5,222 bases of DNA from Nitratifractor sp. (GTDB lineage: Bacteria > Campylobacterota > Campylobacteria > Campylobacterales > Sulfurovaceae), in assembly GCA_015485845.1 (NCBI GenBank), contig WFSU01000186.1, positions 1-5,222 on the forward strand. The letters run 5' to 3'. Positions 1 to 5,222 of this stretch are shown in pieces; the stretch's first letter is position 1; every line of letters begins with the position of its first letter. The position numbers were made by a program, and so were the translations under genes. The notes under the pieces are model-generated. The model was given only the letters and a program-made list of their open reading frames with translations. It did no database searches and was not told where the DNA came from.

Positions 1-1354
1 CAATGTCGCTGTGGTAGTGGCGGCCACACCCTTTGAGGCAGCCGCTGAAGCCAATAGTGATACCGTACTCTGTTAATGTTTGAACGGGGAGGGTTTCCAT
101 GTCGCTTTTGATGTCCCAGAGGGAGAGGCCACAGTAGCGGGAGCCGGCGCAGGTGGTCGCCCGGGGGGCGAGAGGGTAGTGAGTAGAGGGTAGCGGGTAG
201 AGAGGGAGGTTGGTTGATGGTTGATGGTCGATGGTTGATGGAGATTTGGTAATGAGTGATTGGTGATTCGTGATTGGGGACGCGACTTCAGTCGCGTGTT
301 GGGCAATGGGCAGTGGTTGATGGGTGTGTGGTGATTGTTGGACAGCTTTTGGGTCAAAGAGCCAGAGCTCCTGATGGGGGGTCAATCGGAGGGTAAGGTT
401 GTCTTGCTCGGCTTTTCGGGCGATATGCCGCAGGGTCTCCGGGGTGATTTCTCCGTAGGTACCGTGGCGTTCAATGGGGAGAAAGTGGTCAGTATTTTCG
501 ATGCTGCTCTGCATCCGGAGTGTTCCGGCAGGCTGGAGAGGGTAGGGGTGGGTCTCTTCAAGCCACAGCCGTATTTGCTCCATGCCGACGGTTTCGATGA
601 GGTGGTAGAGGCGGATTTTGGCTCGGCTGCCGCGCAGGCCGTGCTGCCGGTAGAGGCGGGCGATGGCCATGAAGCAGTCAGAGACGTGTACCGTGGGGCA
701 GAAGACGTCGGCATTTTGGGCTGTCTCGCTGTTTTTGCCGCCAAGATAGAGATTGAAACCCCACGCTCCCTCTTTTTCGGCCAATGCAAACAGGACGTCG
801 TTGCCCCAGGGATTGAACGAGGGGCTTTCCCGGCCGATGAGGGCGGTGTTGAATTTGCGGGGGATGGTTCCCATCCACTCAGCATCACCGAGGATATTTT
901 TTCGAATCGAATTGATGATCGGGTGGCAGGCGATGCGGCTGTCGGGGGTGAGACCATCGAGCGGATCGGTGACGATGGCGCGAAAGTTGTCCGTGAGGGT
1001 CTGCCGAGTTTCGATCCCCTCAGTATGGAGTGCCTGATAGACCGGATAGATGGTCTCGGCACTCAGGCCGTGGAGTTCGAGTTGACTGCGGGCGGTGAGA
1101 AGCAGGGAGAGGTTGTGACGTTTGGCAAGGTCGGCAAGGGTCTTGGCGTGCACCGTCGGAAGATATCCTCCGTCGATGCGCAGGCGGATCATCCACGCTT
1201 CGGGGCGGATTTTGATGTTGTAGATGCCGAAGCTTTTGAGAAAGAAGCGGTCGGCTTCACTAGGATGGTGCCAGTCGAAGGTCTCGATGTGCTCCCAAAA
1301 TTCGGATGCAGATTGCTGCGTTTTGATTCGCTCGATTTTATTGGGGTTTTCCAT
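1..1354 (-). CDS. Siroheme [4Fe-4S] nitrite/sulfite reductase (ferredoxin-type), C-terminus missing
   Basis: Reading leftward from ATG at 1354, the frame is open for 451 codons to the window edge, so the C-terminus is not visible. The protein shows the duplicated NirA/CysI architecture. A first ferredoxin-like half-domain covers about residues 48-115 (RSQLELHGL). A first siroheme domain covers about 122-275, with DPLDGL and IPRKFNTALIG. A second half-domain covers about 288-333 (LTPHQELWLF). The second siroheme domain then begins with the paired cluster-binding cysteines: CAGSRYC (402-408) and CLKGC (439-443), a C-x5-C then C-x3-C pattern. Enzymes of this family carry out the six-electron reduction of nitrite to ammonia or of sulfite to sulfide in the cytoplasm. 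The substrate cannot be decided here. Residues about 338-397 are a low-complexity stretch rich in His, Pro, Ser and Thr, encoded by DNA repeats, sitting in the linker before the first cysteine pair. Codon count and frame were checked across the insertion, and there is no stop or frameshift. The family is usually about 500-560 residues, so roughly 100 residues should lie off the edge. Confidence 0.9.
   Translation of the reverse strand, partial: MENPNKIERIKTQQSASEFWEHIETFDWHHPSEADRFFLKSFGIYNIKIRPEAWMIRLRIDGGYLPTVHAKTLADLAKRHNLSLLLTARSQLELHGLSAETIYPVYQALHTEGIETRQTLTDNFRAIVTDPLDGLTPDSRIACHPIINSIRKNILGDAEWMGTIPRKFNTALIGRESPSFNPWGNDVLFALAEKEGAWGFNLYLGGKNSETAQNADVFCPTVHVSDCFMAIARLYRQHGLRGSRAKIRLYHLIETVGMEQIRLWLEETHPYPLQPAGTLRMQSSIENTDHFLPIERHGTYGEITPETLRHIARKAEQDNLTLRLTPHQELWLFDPKAVQQSPHTHQPLPIAQHATEVASPITNHQSLITKSPSTIDHQPSTNLPLYPLPSTHYPLAPRATTCAGSRYCGLSLWDIKSDMETLPVQTLTEYGITIGFSGCLKGCGRHYHSDI
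174..201. repeat. Heptamer block A, GGGTAGN x4
   Basis: Four contiguous units on the plus strand: GGGTAGT, GAGTAGA, GGGTAGC, GGGTAGA. A degenerate unit (GAGGGAG) follows. The minus strand reads CTACCC-type units, encoding the Leu/Tyr/Pro/Ser-rich part of the inserted peptide nearest the cysteines. Confidence 0.8.
212..239. repeat. Heptamer block B, GGTTGAT x4
   Basis: Four contiguous units on the plus strand: GGTTGAT, GGTTGAT, GGTCGAT, GGTTGAT, with a single T-to-C change in the third. This is the most regular block of the insertion. The unit just upstream (GGAGGTT, 205-211) may be a decayed copy. Confidence 0.85.
244..278. repeat. Heptamer block C, GATTNGT-type x5
   Basis: Five 7-base units on the plus strand: ATTTGGT, AATGAGT, GATTGGT, GATTCGT, GATTGGG. 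They become more regular toward the palindrome, which begins two bases after the last unit. The minus strand encodes a peptide rich in Ile, Thr, Asn and His. Confidence 0.7.
280..297. repeat. Perfect palindromic hairpin, REP-like
   Basis: The bases acgcgacttcagtcgcgt form two perfect 8-base arms around a 2-base centre. They would fold as a 7-bp stem with a TTCA loop. It lies between heptamer blocks C and D, inside the reductase reading frame. No T-run follows on either strand, so it does not look like a terminator. Small GC-rich palindromes of this kind are typical of REP-type interspersed repeats, but only one copy is visible here. Confidence 0.75.
298..339. repeat. Heptamer block D, degenerate NNTGGGC/GATGGGT units
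   Basis: Six 7-base units can be read on the plus strand: GTTGGGC, AATGGGC, AGTGGTT, GATGGGT, GTGTGGT, GATTGTT. The first two are clearly related, while the later ones drift toward the sequences of blocks B and C. It is the least regular block. Confidence 0.55.
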
Positions 1355-1361
1355 GGATGAG

Positions 1362-1367
1362 ATTATA
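1362..1367 (-). promoter_or_regulatory. Candidate -10 box of the reductase gene
   Basis: The minus strand reads TATAAT, a perfect sigma-70 -10 hexamer, with only 7 bases between it and the ATG at 1354. Transcription would then start at or next to the start codon. That fits the lack of any Shine-Dalgarno sequence here and implies a leaderless message. No convincing -35 hexamer lies 16-18 bp upstream. Campylobacterota promoters often lack one. Confidence 0.5.
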
Positions 1368-1390
1368 CACCTTTGTTAGTCATTTTTGAG

Positions 1391-1396
1391 TACAAT
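1391..1396 (+). promoter_or_regulatory. Candidate -10 box for nirF and downstream genes
   Basis: TACAAT matches the -10 consensus at five of six positions and is preceded by a T-run (1384-1388), as seen in Campylobacterota sigma-70 promoters. A start near 1403 would give a leader of about 45 nt. No good -35 is present at the expected spacing. Confidence 0.4.
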
Positions 1397-1413
1397 AGCG
1401 CAGAAATTTATTA

Positions 1414-1431
1414 AGGGTACCTCGGTGCCCT
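1414..1431 (+). other. Inverted repeat in the nirF leader
   Basis: AGGGTACC and GGTGCCCT are near-perfect inverted arms with one G-U pair around a 2-base centre. In RNA they would form a short hairpin ending five bases before the nirF ribosome binding site. It could be a small leader structure or a protein-binding dyad. There is no T-run after it, so it is not an intrinsic terminator. Confidence 0.45.
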
Positions 1432-1436
1432 AACGC

Positions 1437-1442
1437 AAGGAG
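1437..1442 (+). promoter_or_regulatory. Ribosome binding site of nirF
   Basis: AAGGAG lies 5 bases before ATG 1448 and fixes that start. It is the only strong Shine-Dalgarno sequence among the gene starts in this window. Confidence 0.8.
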
Positions 1443-1447
1443 CGTCC

Positions 1448-2536
1448 ATGAGAGTACTGGTATTGGCAGCGGTGTTGGGAAGTGTGATGTTTGCTGGGAC
1501 GGTTGCCCCCAAAGAGAAATATTTTGTGGTCGAGCGGGAGAGCGAGTCGGTCGCGGTGATCGAGGATGGTTTGGTGCGCAAGCACATGGAGCACATGCAC
1601 AACATGAATCACGGTGTGATGAAGTTTGACGGCAAGGACGGCTACCTCATCAGTCGGGACGGGTATGTGGTCAAATTTGACCCCCTGACGACAAAAAAGG
1701 AAGCCGAATACAAGACCAGTAAATCGGCCATCGGGTTCGTCATCGGCAAAAACTACCTCGCAGTCGCCAACTACGATGACAAATCGGTCGACATCCTCAC
1801 CCGCGATCTCAAGCCGATCGAAAAGATCAAAACCGGCTCCAAAAACGTCGGAATCAAGATCGACAAAAACAAGCTCATTTTTGCCGAGATGGACAAGGAT
1901 AAAGTCGCGGTGTATGAGGACAAAAACGCCGGAAAAGGTTTGCCGAAGTTTGAAAAGCTCAAAGAGTTTGATGTGGGGAAAATGCCCTTCGATGCGATGA
2001 TTCAGGGTAATACGTATATCGTTGGCTTCTTCCTGACTAAGGGCTTCGGGGTGATTGACCTTGACAAAATGACCTACAAACTCATCCCCATTACTGCCAA
2101 AGGGGACAAACCGGTGCTCAAGGTTCCCCATTTCGGTTTTTGGTCACTTAGTCGGGACAAAACGTTCGTTCCTGCCGTGGGGGATAACAAAGTGATGGTG
2201 TACGACAAACAGTTCCACTTCATCAAAAACATCGAGGTGCAGGGACTTCCGGTCTTTACCTCCCTCAGCCCTGATCAGAAATACATCGCCGTGACCTTCT
2301 CGGGCAAGGATTTCCCCACCATTCAGATCGTGGATACTCAGAGCCTCAAAGTGATCAAAACCTTCCACTTCCCCGGCAAAGTTCTCCACATACGCTGGTC
2401 AAAACTCGATCCTCAACTCTACGTCTCGGTCAACGGTGCCAACCAGGTGAGCGTGATCGACACCAAAGGGTGGTTTGTTGAGCGGGATATTTATCAGGTG
2501 GCGCGTCCTTCTGGGATCTTTATCTATCAGCACTGA
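1448..2536 (+). CDS. nirF: NirF-like heme d1 biogenesis protein (periplasmic beta-propeller)
   Basis: The 362-residue product resembles NirF, the cytochrome-d1-domain propeller needed for making heme d1, cofactor of cytochrome cd1 nitrite reductase. Its exact reaction is debated. The N-terminus looks like a Sec signal peptide (hydrophobic 3-16, likely cleaved near 16-20) without a lipobox cysteine, so a soluble periplasmic protein is expected. Some NirF proteins, such as that of Pseudomonas aeruginosa, are lipoproteins. Family-like segments in order are: VVERESESVAVIE near the mature N-terminus, ISRDGYVVKFD (69-78), KVPHFGFW, FVPAVGDNKVMVYD, VQGLPVF, a PGKVLHIRWS stretch, and the ending ARPSGIF, which closely matches the NirF C-terminus. 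His55 appears to align with the conserved histidine (His41 in Paracoccus) of the family. Unusually, it is preceded by a His/Met-rich run (46-55). No other nir gene is visible. The next gene starts 3 bp after the stop. Confidence 0.85.
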   Translation: MRVLVLAAVLGSVMFAGTVAPKEKYFVVERESESVAVIEDGLVRKHMEHMHNMNHGVMKFDGKDGYLISRDGYVVKFDPLTTKKEAEYKTSKSAIGFVIGKNYLAVANYDDKSVDILTRDLKPIEKIKTGSKNVGIKIDKNKLIFAEMDKDKVAVYEDKNAGKGLPKFEKLKEFDVGKMPFDAMIQGNTYIVGFFLTKGFGVIDLDKMTYKLIPITAKGDKPVLKVPHFGFWSLSRDKTFVPAVGDNKVMVYDKQFHFIKNIEVQGLPVFTSLSPDQKYIAVTFSGKDFPTIQIVDTQSLKVIKTFHFPGKVLHIRWSKLDPQLYVSVNGANQVSVIDTKGWFVERDIYQVARPSGIFIYQH

Positions 2537-2539
2537 TTG

Positions 2540-3559
2540 ATGCAAAAAACCCGTATTTTCATCAACGGCTTCGGCCGGATCGGGCGGAGTGCCGCCCGGA
2601 TTATCCTTGAGGATCCTTTATTGGAGCTGGTGGGGATTAATGATCTTTACGATGCGCCACAGATGGCCTATCTCCTGAAATACGATTCGGTCTATGCGAC
2701 GTTGACCCATACGGTACGTGCCGAGGGGAGTTCTCTCATGATTGATGACCATGCTGTCCGTGTTTTTACCGAAAAAGATCCCGCCAAACTCGACGTGCAC
2801 GACCTCGATGTCGATGTGATGATCCAAGCCAGTGGGATGTTTCTCACGGTCGAATCCAACACCCCTTATCTTGCCGGGGGTATCCCCCGGATCGTCGTCT
2901 CGACCCCTCCGGGTGACACGATGCCCACGTTTATCCGGGGGGTTAATGCCGCTCACTATCAGGGAGAGACCATCATCTCCAACTCCAGCTGTTCCGCCAA
3001 CGCCATCGTGCCGATCCTCTCGGTGGTCGATCGGCTCTTCGGGGTGCGGGGGGCGCAGATGCATATGTTTCACAGCTACACGGCGTATCAGAATCTCCTC
3101 GACTCCAAGCACTACTCCCATGACCTTCGCCGTACCCGTGCCGCTGCCGTCAATATCATCCCCATCGAGAGCAGCGCTGCCCGGGCAACGGCGACCTTCT
3201 TTCCGCACCTTCACGATCAACTCCACGCCAAGAGCATTCGTATTCCCGTGGCCGCTACGACCATGTATGATCTGCTGATCAAGCTCGACGGTCACCATGC
3301 TCTCGATGAGGTGCGTGGGCGTGTCATCGAAACAATCGATACCCACTGGCAGGGGATCCTCACCCATACCACTGAGCCCAAAGTCTCCTCCGACTACATT
3401 GCCGACCCCCACAGTGCCACCCTCGATGTGCCGTTGATGGATCTGAGCGGCGGGAATCTCCTGCGGGTTTCGGCGTGGCAGGACAATGAGTATGGGTACG
3501 CCAGAAGACTGGTTGAAATGGCAGCGGAAGTCGTCTTATCCCCCCTCAAGAATGCCTAA
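2540..3559 (+). CDS. gap: Glyceraldehyde-3-phosphate dehydrogenase family protein, divergent active-site loop
   Basis: A 339-residue protein with full-length GAPDH architecture. The NAD-binding motif is GFGRIG (10-15) and INDL (33-36) lies at the end of the second strand. The catalytic cysteine is Cys151, in SSCSAN. The catalytic histidine is His178 in HSYT, followed by DLRRTRAAAVNIIP (195-208), then Arg234, and DNEYGYARR (315-323) at the end. GAPDH oxidises glyceraldehyde-3-phosphate to 1,3-bisphosphoglycerate with NAD in the cytoplasm. The usual SCTTNC loop is here SCSANA, and the phosphate-site STGAA is ESSAA, so it is a divergent paralogue. Some features (RRTRAA, IIP, FFP, DPHSA) recall erythrose-4-phosphate dehydrogenase, which is the main alternative. 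ATG 2540 is preferred. A TTG at 2537 directly after the nirF stop would add one residue. There is no Shine-Dalgarno sequence, so translation is probably coupled to nirF. Confidence 0.85.
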   Translation: MQKTRIFINGFGRIGRSAARIILEDPLLELVGINDLYDAPQMAYLLKYDSVYATLTHTVRAEGSSLMIDDHAVRVFTEKDPAKLDVHDLDVDVMIQASGMFLTVESNTPYLAGGIPRIVVSTPPGDTMPTFIRGVNAAHYQGETIISNSSCSANAIVPILSVVDRLFGVRGAQMHMFHSYTAYQNLLDSKHYSHDLRRTRAAAVNIIPIESSAARATATFFPHLHDQLHAKSIRIPVAATTMYDLLIKLDGHHALDEVRGRVIETIDTHWQGILTHTTEPKVSSDYIADPHSATLDVPLMDLSGGNLLRVSAWQDNEYGYARRLVEMAAEVVLSPLKNA

Positions 3560-3583
3560 TCCCAAACGTGGTATCATCTTCGC

Positions 3584-4906
3584 ATGAATATCATAATTGC
3601 CGGGGCCGGGAAGGTCGGATTTGAATTGGCGCGGTCATTGTCGTATCACCATGAAGTGACGGTGATCGACCGCAATGCTGAAGCGCTGGAGCGTCTCGGA
3701 GAGTTGATCGACATTTATCCGCTGACCGGAGACATCGAAAACCCCCAGACGTATCGTTCATTGCTCGACAGCCACGTCGATCTCTTCATCGCCGTGACCG
3801 ACAGCGACGAAGCCAACATCCTCTCGACGTTGCTCGCCACCGATACGACCCGCATCGACCGTCGCATCATCCGCCTGCGCAACAGTTACTTCGAGCAGAG
3901 TGCGTTTCTGGCCAACCTCGGGGCGCTGGAGCGGATCTTCCCGTTCCGCCTTGCGGCTGAGACGGTGCGCCTGCTGCTGACGTATCCCGGAGCCAACAAT
4001 GTCAAGCAGTTTGCCGGTACCGATACCAAACTCATCTCCATCCAGGTCGACAACCCCCTCCACGAAGCCAAATCCGTTCAGGCGTTTGAGAACGAGCACC
4101 TTAAAATCGTGGGGATTGAGCGGGAGAAGCGTTTTTATCTCCCGACACCGGAACGGGTGATTGAGCATGGGGATCGGGTCTATTTCCTCGGAGATGGAGC
4201 CGTGCTGGAGTCGCTGTACGGGCAACTTGACCTGCACATGCCGCCCCGGATCGAGACGGCGGTGGTTTTCGGTGCCGATACGCTCGGGGTTGAGGTGGCC
4301 AAGGTGCTGGTCGAAGAGGGGGTCGAAGTCAAAATTGTCGAGAAAGATATCCGTTTGTGCCACCTGGCATCGGATATTTTTCAAGACCGTGTACTGGTGA
4401 TCAACAGTCGGTACGATGAAGCGATCCTCTACCCCGAAGAGCGGCTCGATCAAGCCGACATGGTCATCACCACCGATCGCAAGGATGAGACCAACATCAT
4501 CCGGGCACTCCAGGCGCAGGAGTACAACATCCCCAAGATCGTCGCCGTCAATAACGATCGCAAATACTACCCCCTGATGCACCAGCTCGGGATGGTGGTC
4601 GCCCGGGGCCCTCAGATGAGTGCCTATTATGCGATTCTTGAGAGTGTGGCGCGTCAGGATGCCGTCGAGAGTCGCCATTTCTGTGGGGGGGCGGCTGTCG
4701 TCCTGGCTCGGAAAGTGGATCCGACATCCCCGTTGATCGGTCGAAACCTCCCCGTATGGAAGCGGGAGGGACTGATGCTGGTTGCCCGCCGGGAAGCGGT
4801 GTTCCATTCCGAGACACCTGTGGAACTCGAAGAGGGGGATATGCTCTTTCTGGTGATCGAGGCGGATGAAGAGAAACGGGGGCTCGAGTGGATACGCTCG
4901 CTCTGA
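3584..4906 (+). CDS. trkA: Trk potassium uptake system regulatory subunit TrkA
   Basis: A 440-residue cytoplasmic protein with two RCK repeats, the TrkA arrangement (E. coli TrkA has 458). TrkA binds nucleotides and gates the membrane potassium channel TrkH. The first Rossmann domain (about 1-125) has GAGKVG at 7-12 and acidic Asp29 at the end of the second strand, followed by TDSDEANI (72-79). A first RCK_C domain covers about 145-215. The second Rossmann domain (about 225-345) starts VVFGADTLG, with acidic Glu253. The final RCK_C domain covers about 368-440. The second glycine motif reads GADTLG, lacking the middle glycine of GxGxxG. The gene begins 24 bp after the dehydrogenase gene, with no clear Shine-Dalgarno sequence. 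It overlaps the next gene by 19 bp, as expected for an operon with its channel subunit. Confidence 0.93.
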   Translation: MNIIIAGAGKVGFELARSLSYHHEVTVIDRNAEALERLGELIDIYPLTGDIENPQTYRSLLDSHVDLFIAVTDSDEANILSTLLATDTTRIDRRIIRLRNSYFEQSAFLANLGALERIFPFRLAAETVRLLLTYPGANNVKQFAGTDTKLISIQVDNPLHEAKSVQAFENEHLKIVGIEREKRFYLPTPERVIEHGDRVYFLGDGAVLESLYGQLDLHMPPRIETAVVFGADTLGVEVAKVLVEEGVEVKIVEKDIRLCHLASDIFQDRVLVINSRYDEAILYPEERLDQADMVITTDRKDETNIIRALQAQEYNIPKIVAVNNDRKYYPLMHQLGMVVARGPQMSAYYAILESVARQDAVESRHFCGGAAVVLARKVDPTSPLIGRNLPVWKREGLMLVARREAVFHSETPVELEEGDMLFLVIEADEEKRGLEWIRSL

Positions 4907-5222
4907 AAAACACCACCAAGATCCTCGCACTCGTCGGGATGTTTATCGCCGTTTTTTTCGCTTTGCCGATCACCGTAGGGCTCTTCGAACACGAAAAAGT
5001 TCTCCCGTTTATGCTGTTTGATCTGGGACTGTTTGTGGTGAGTCTGGCAGGATTCCTCTCTGTCCTGCGCCATGCTGTGGAGATGCGGGTGCGGGATGCC
5101 GTCCTCGCGGTCAATCTCATCTGGCTGCTGCTGGGGCTCACCGGGGCGATCCCCTATCTCCTCTCGACCCACGTGACATTTGTGGACGGTTTTTTCGAAG
5201 CGGTCAGCGGCTACACGACCAC
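4888..5222 (+). CDS. trkH: Trk potassium channel subunit TrkH, N-terminal fragment
   Basis: An open frame runs from GTG 4888 to the window edge, giving 111 codons plus two bases. The 3' part of the gene is missing. The visible protein is strongly hydrophobic. A membrane segment lies at about 11-31, another at about 42-60 and a third at about 71-92. They are followed by VDGFFEAVSGYTT, which matches the first pore loop of TrkH/KtrB channels, where the selectivity filter begins (here cut off). The product would be the potassium-conducting membrane subunit gated by the TrkA encoded just upstream. The GTG start is chosen because an in-frame TGA lies at 4867-4869 and no better start falls between. 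An ATG at 4939 would remove 17 residues and cut into the first membrane segment. The 19-bp overlap with trkA suggests translational coupling. Confidence 0.88.
   Translation, partial: MDTLALKNTTKILALVGMFIAVFFALPITVGLFEHEKVLPFMLFDLGLFVVSLAGFLSVLRHAVEMRVRDAVLAVNLIWLLLGLTGAIPYLLSTHVTFVDGFFEAVSGYTT

Larger units (their letters stand above)
174..339. repeat. Composite heptanucleotide-repeat insertion inside the reductase gene
   Basis: Nearly this whole stretch can be cut into 7-base units falling into four blocks with different units, arranged around one perfect palindrome. On the plus strand it is G-rich and T-rich, quite unlike the surrounding gene. On the minus (coding) strand it is C-rich and A-rich and contributes about 55-60 residues of low-complexity peptide to the reductase. 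It lies in the linker between the second ferredoxin-like half-domain and the first cluster cysteine pair, a surface position likely to tolerate extra residues. No heptamer block contains a stop codon on the C-rich strand, whereas the G-rich strand reads TAG or TGA in every block. Short tandem heptamer repeats are known from several bacterial genomes. Whether this is one of those families cannot be told without a search. Confidence 0.85.

Noticed and set aside
280..297. Palindrome as an intrinsic terminator
   Set aside because: No T-run follows the stem on either strand, and it lies inside an intact reading frame.
174..339. Repeat cluster as a CRISPR array
   Set aside because: The units are 7 bases long and contiguous, with no unique spacers and no cas genes nearby.
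73..1062. Minus-strand frames at 73-357 and 382-1062
   Set aside because: Both are alternate frames of the same reductase strand. The true frame runs continuously from 1354 to the window edge. The first is open mainly because the heptamer repeats contain no stops on that strand.
335..1360. Long plus-strand open frame (341 codons) opposite the reductase gene
   Set aside because: It lies antisense to a frame with clear siroheme-reductase motifs, has no ribosome binding site, and its composition is that expected from reading the complement of a biased coding gene.
1384..1400. FNR/NNR-type site (TTGAG...) in the divergent intergenic region
   Set aside because: Only one half-site resembles the TTGAT-N4-ATCAA consensus. 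The other half does not match.
1430..2389. Minus-strand open frames opposite nirF
   Set aside because: They lack family motifs and a ribosome binding site. The plus frame has a signal peptide, a strong ribosome binding site and NirF motifs along its whole length.
2537..2539. TTG as the dehydrogenase start
   Set aside because: The ATG immediately following is a better start and leaves the normal family N-terminus. The TTG would add only one residue.
2618..4930. Long minus-strand open frames opposite the dehydrogenase gene and trkA (up to 390 codons)
   Set aside because: The plus-strand proteins are unmistakable family members. The antisense products have no recognisable domain.

Overview
The window holds four complete or partial protein-coding genes plus one gene cut at the left edge, and it is densely coded. 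By eye the base composition is a little above half G+C. Three things suggest a respiratory Campylobacterota bacterium: a soluble periplasmic NirF, a siroheme nitrite/sulfite reductase, and a two-domain TrkA whose first domain resembles TrkA of that phylum. Among cultured members the G+C would fit a Nitratifractor-like lineage better than Sulfurimonas. This placement is an inference from remembered family resemblance, not a computed one.

Layout. Positions 1-1354 on the minus strand carry the first 451 codons of a siroheme/[4Fe-4S] nitrite or sulfite reductase, whose C-terminus lies beyond position 1. About 170 bp of this gene (roughly 174-339) is a patchwork of four different heptanucleotide repeat blocks around a perfect palindrome. 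It is carried in frame and placed just before the cluster-binding cysteines. A 93-bp divergent intergenic region (1355-1447) follows. On the plus strand come nirF (1448-2536, heme d1 biogenesis), a divergent glyceraldehyde-3-phosphate dehydrogenase-family gene (2540-3559), trkA (3584-4906) and the start of trkH (4888 onward, cut at the right edge). These four are so tightly packed (3-bp gap, 24-bp gap, 19-bp overlap) that they probably form one transcript.

How they fit together. Siroheme is both the cofactor of the leftward enzyme and the precursor of heme d1, the cofactor of cytochrome cd1 nitrite reductase, which NirF helps to make. The divergent pair therefore looks like two branches of siroheme-dependent nitrogen-oxide or sulfur-oxide reduction. 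TrkA and TrkH form a potassium uptake system and are a housekeeping pair. The dehydrogenase between nirF and trkA has no obvious link to either neighbour.

Most worth a second look are the in-frame heptamer/palindrome insertion in the reductase, the extra His/Met cluster beside the presumed key histidine of NirF, and the altered active-site loop of the dehydrogenase. No complete new multi-gene system, CRISPR array, transposase or RNA gene is visible.
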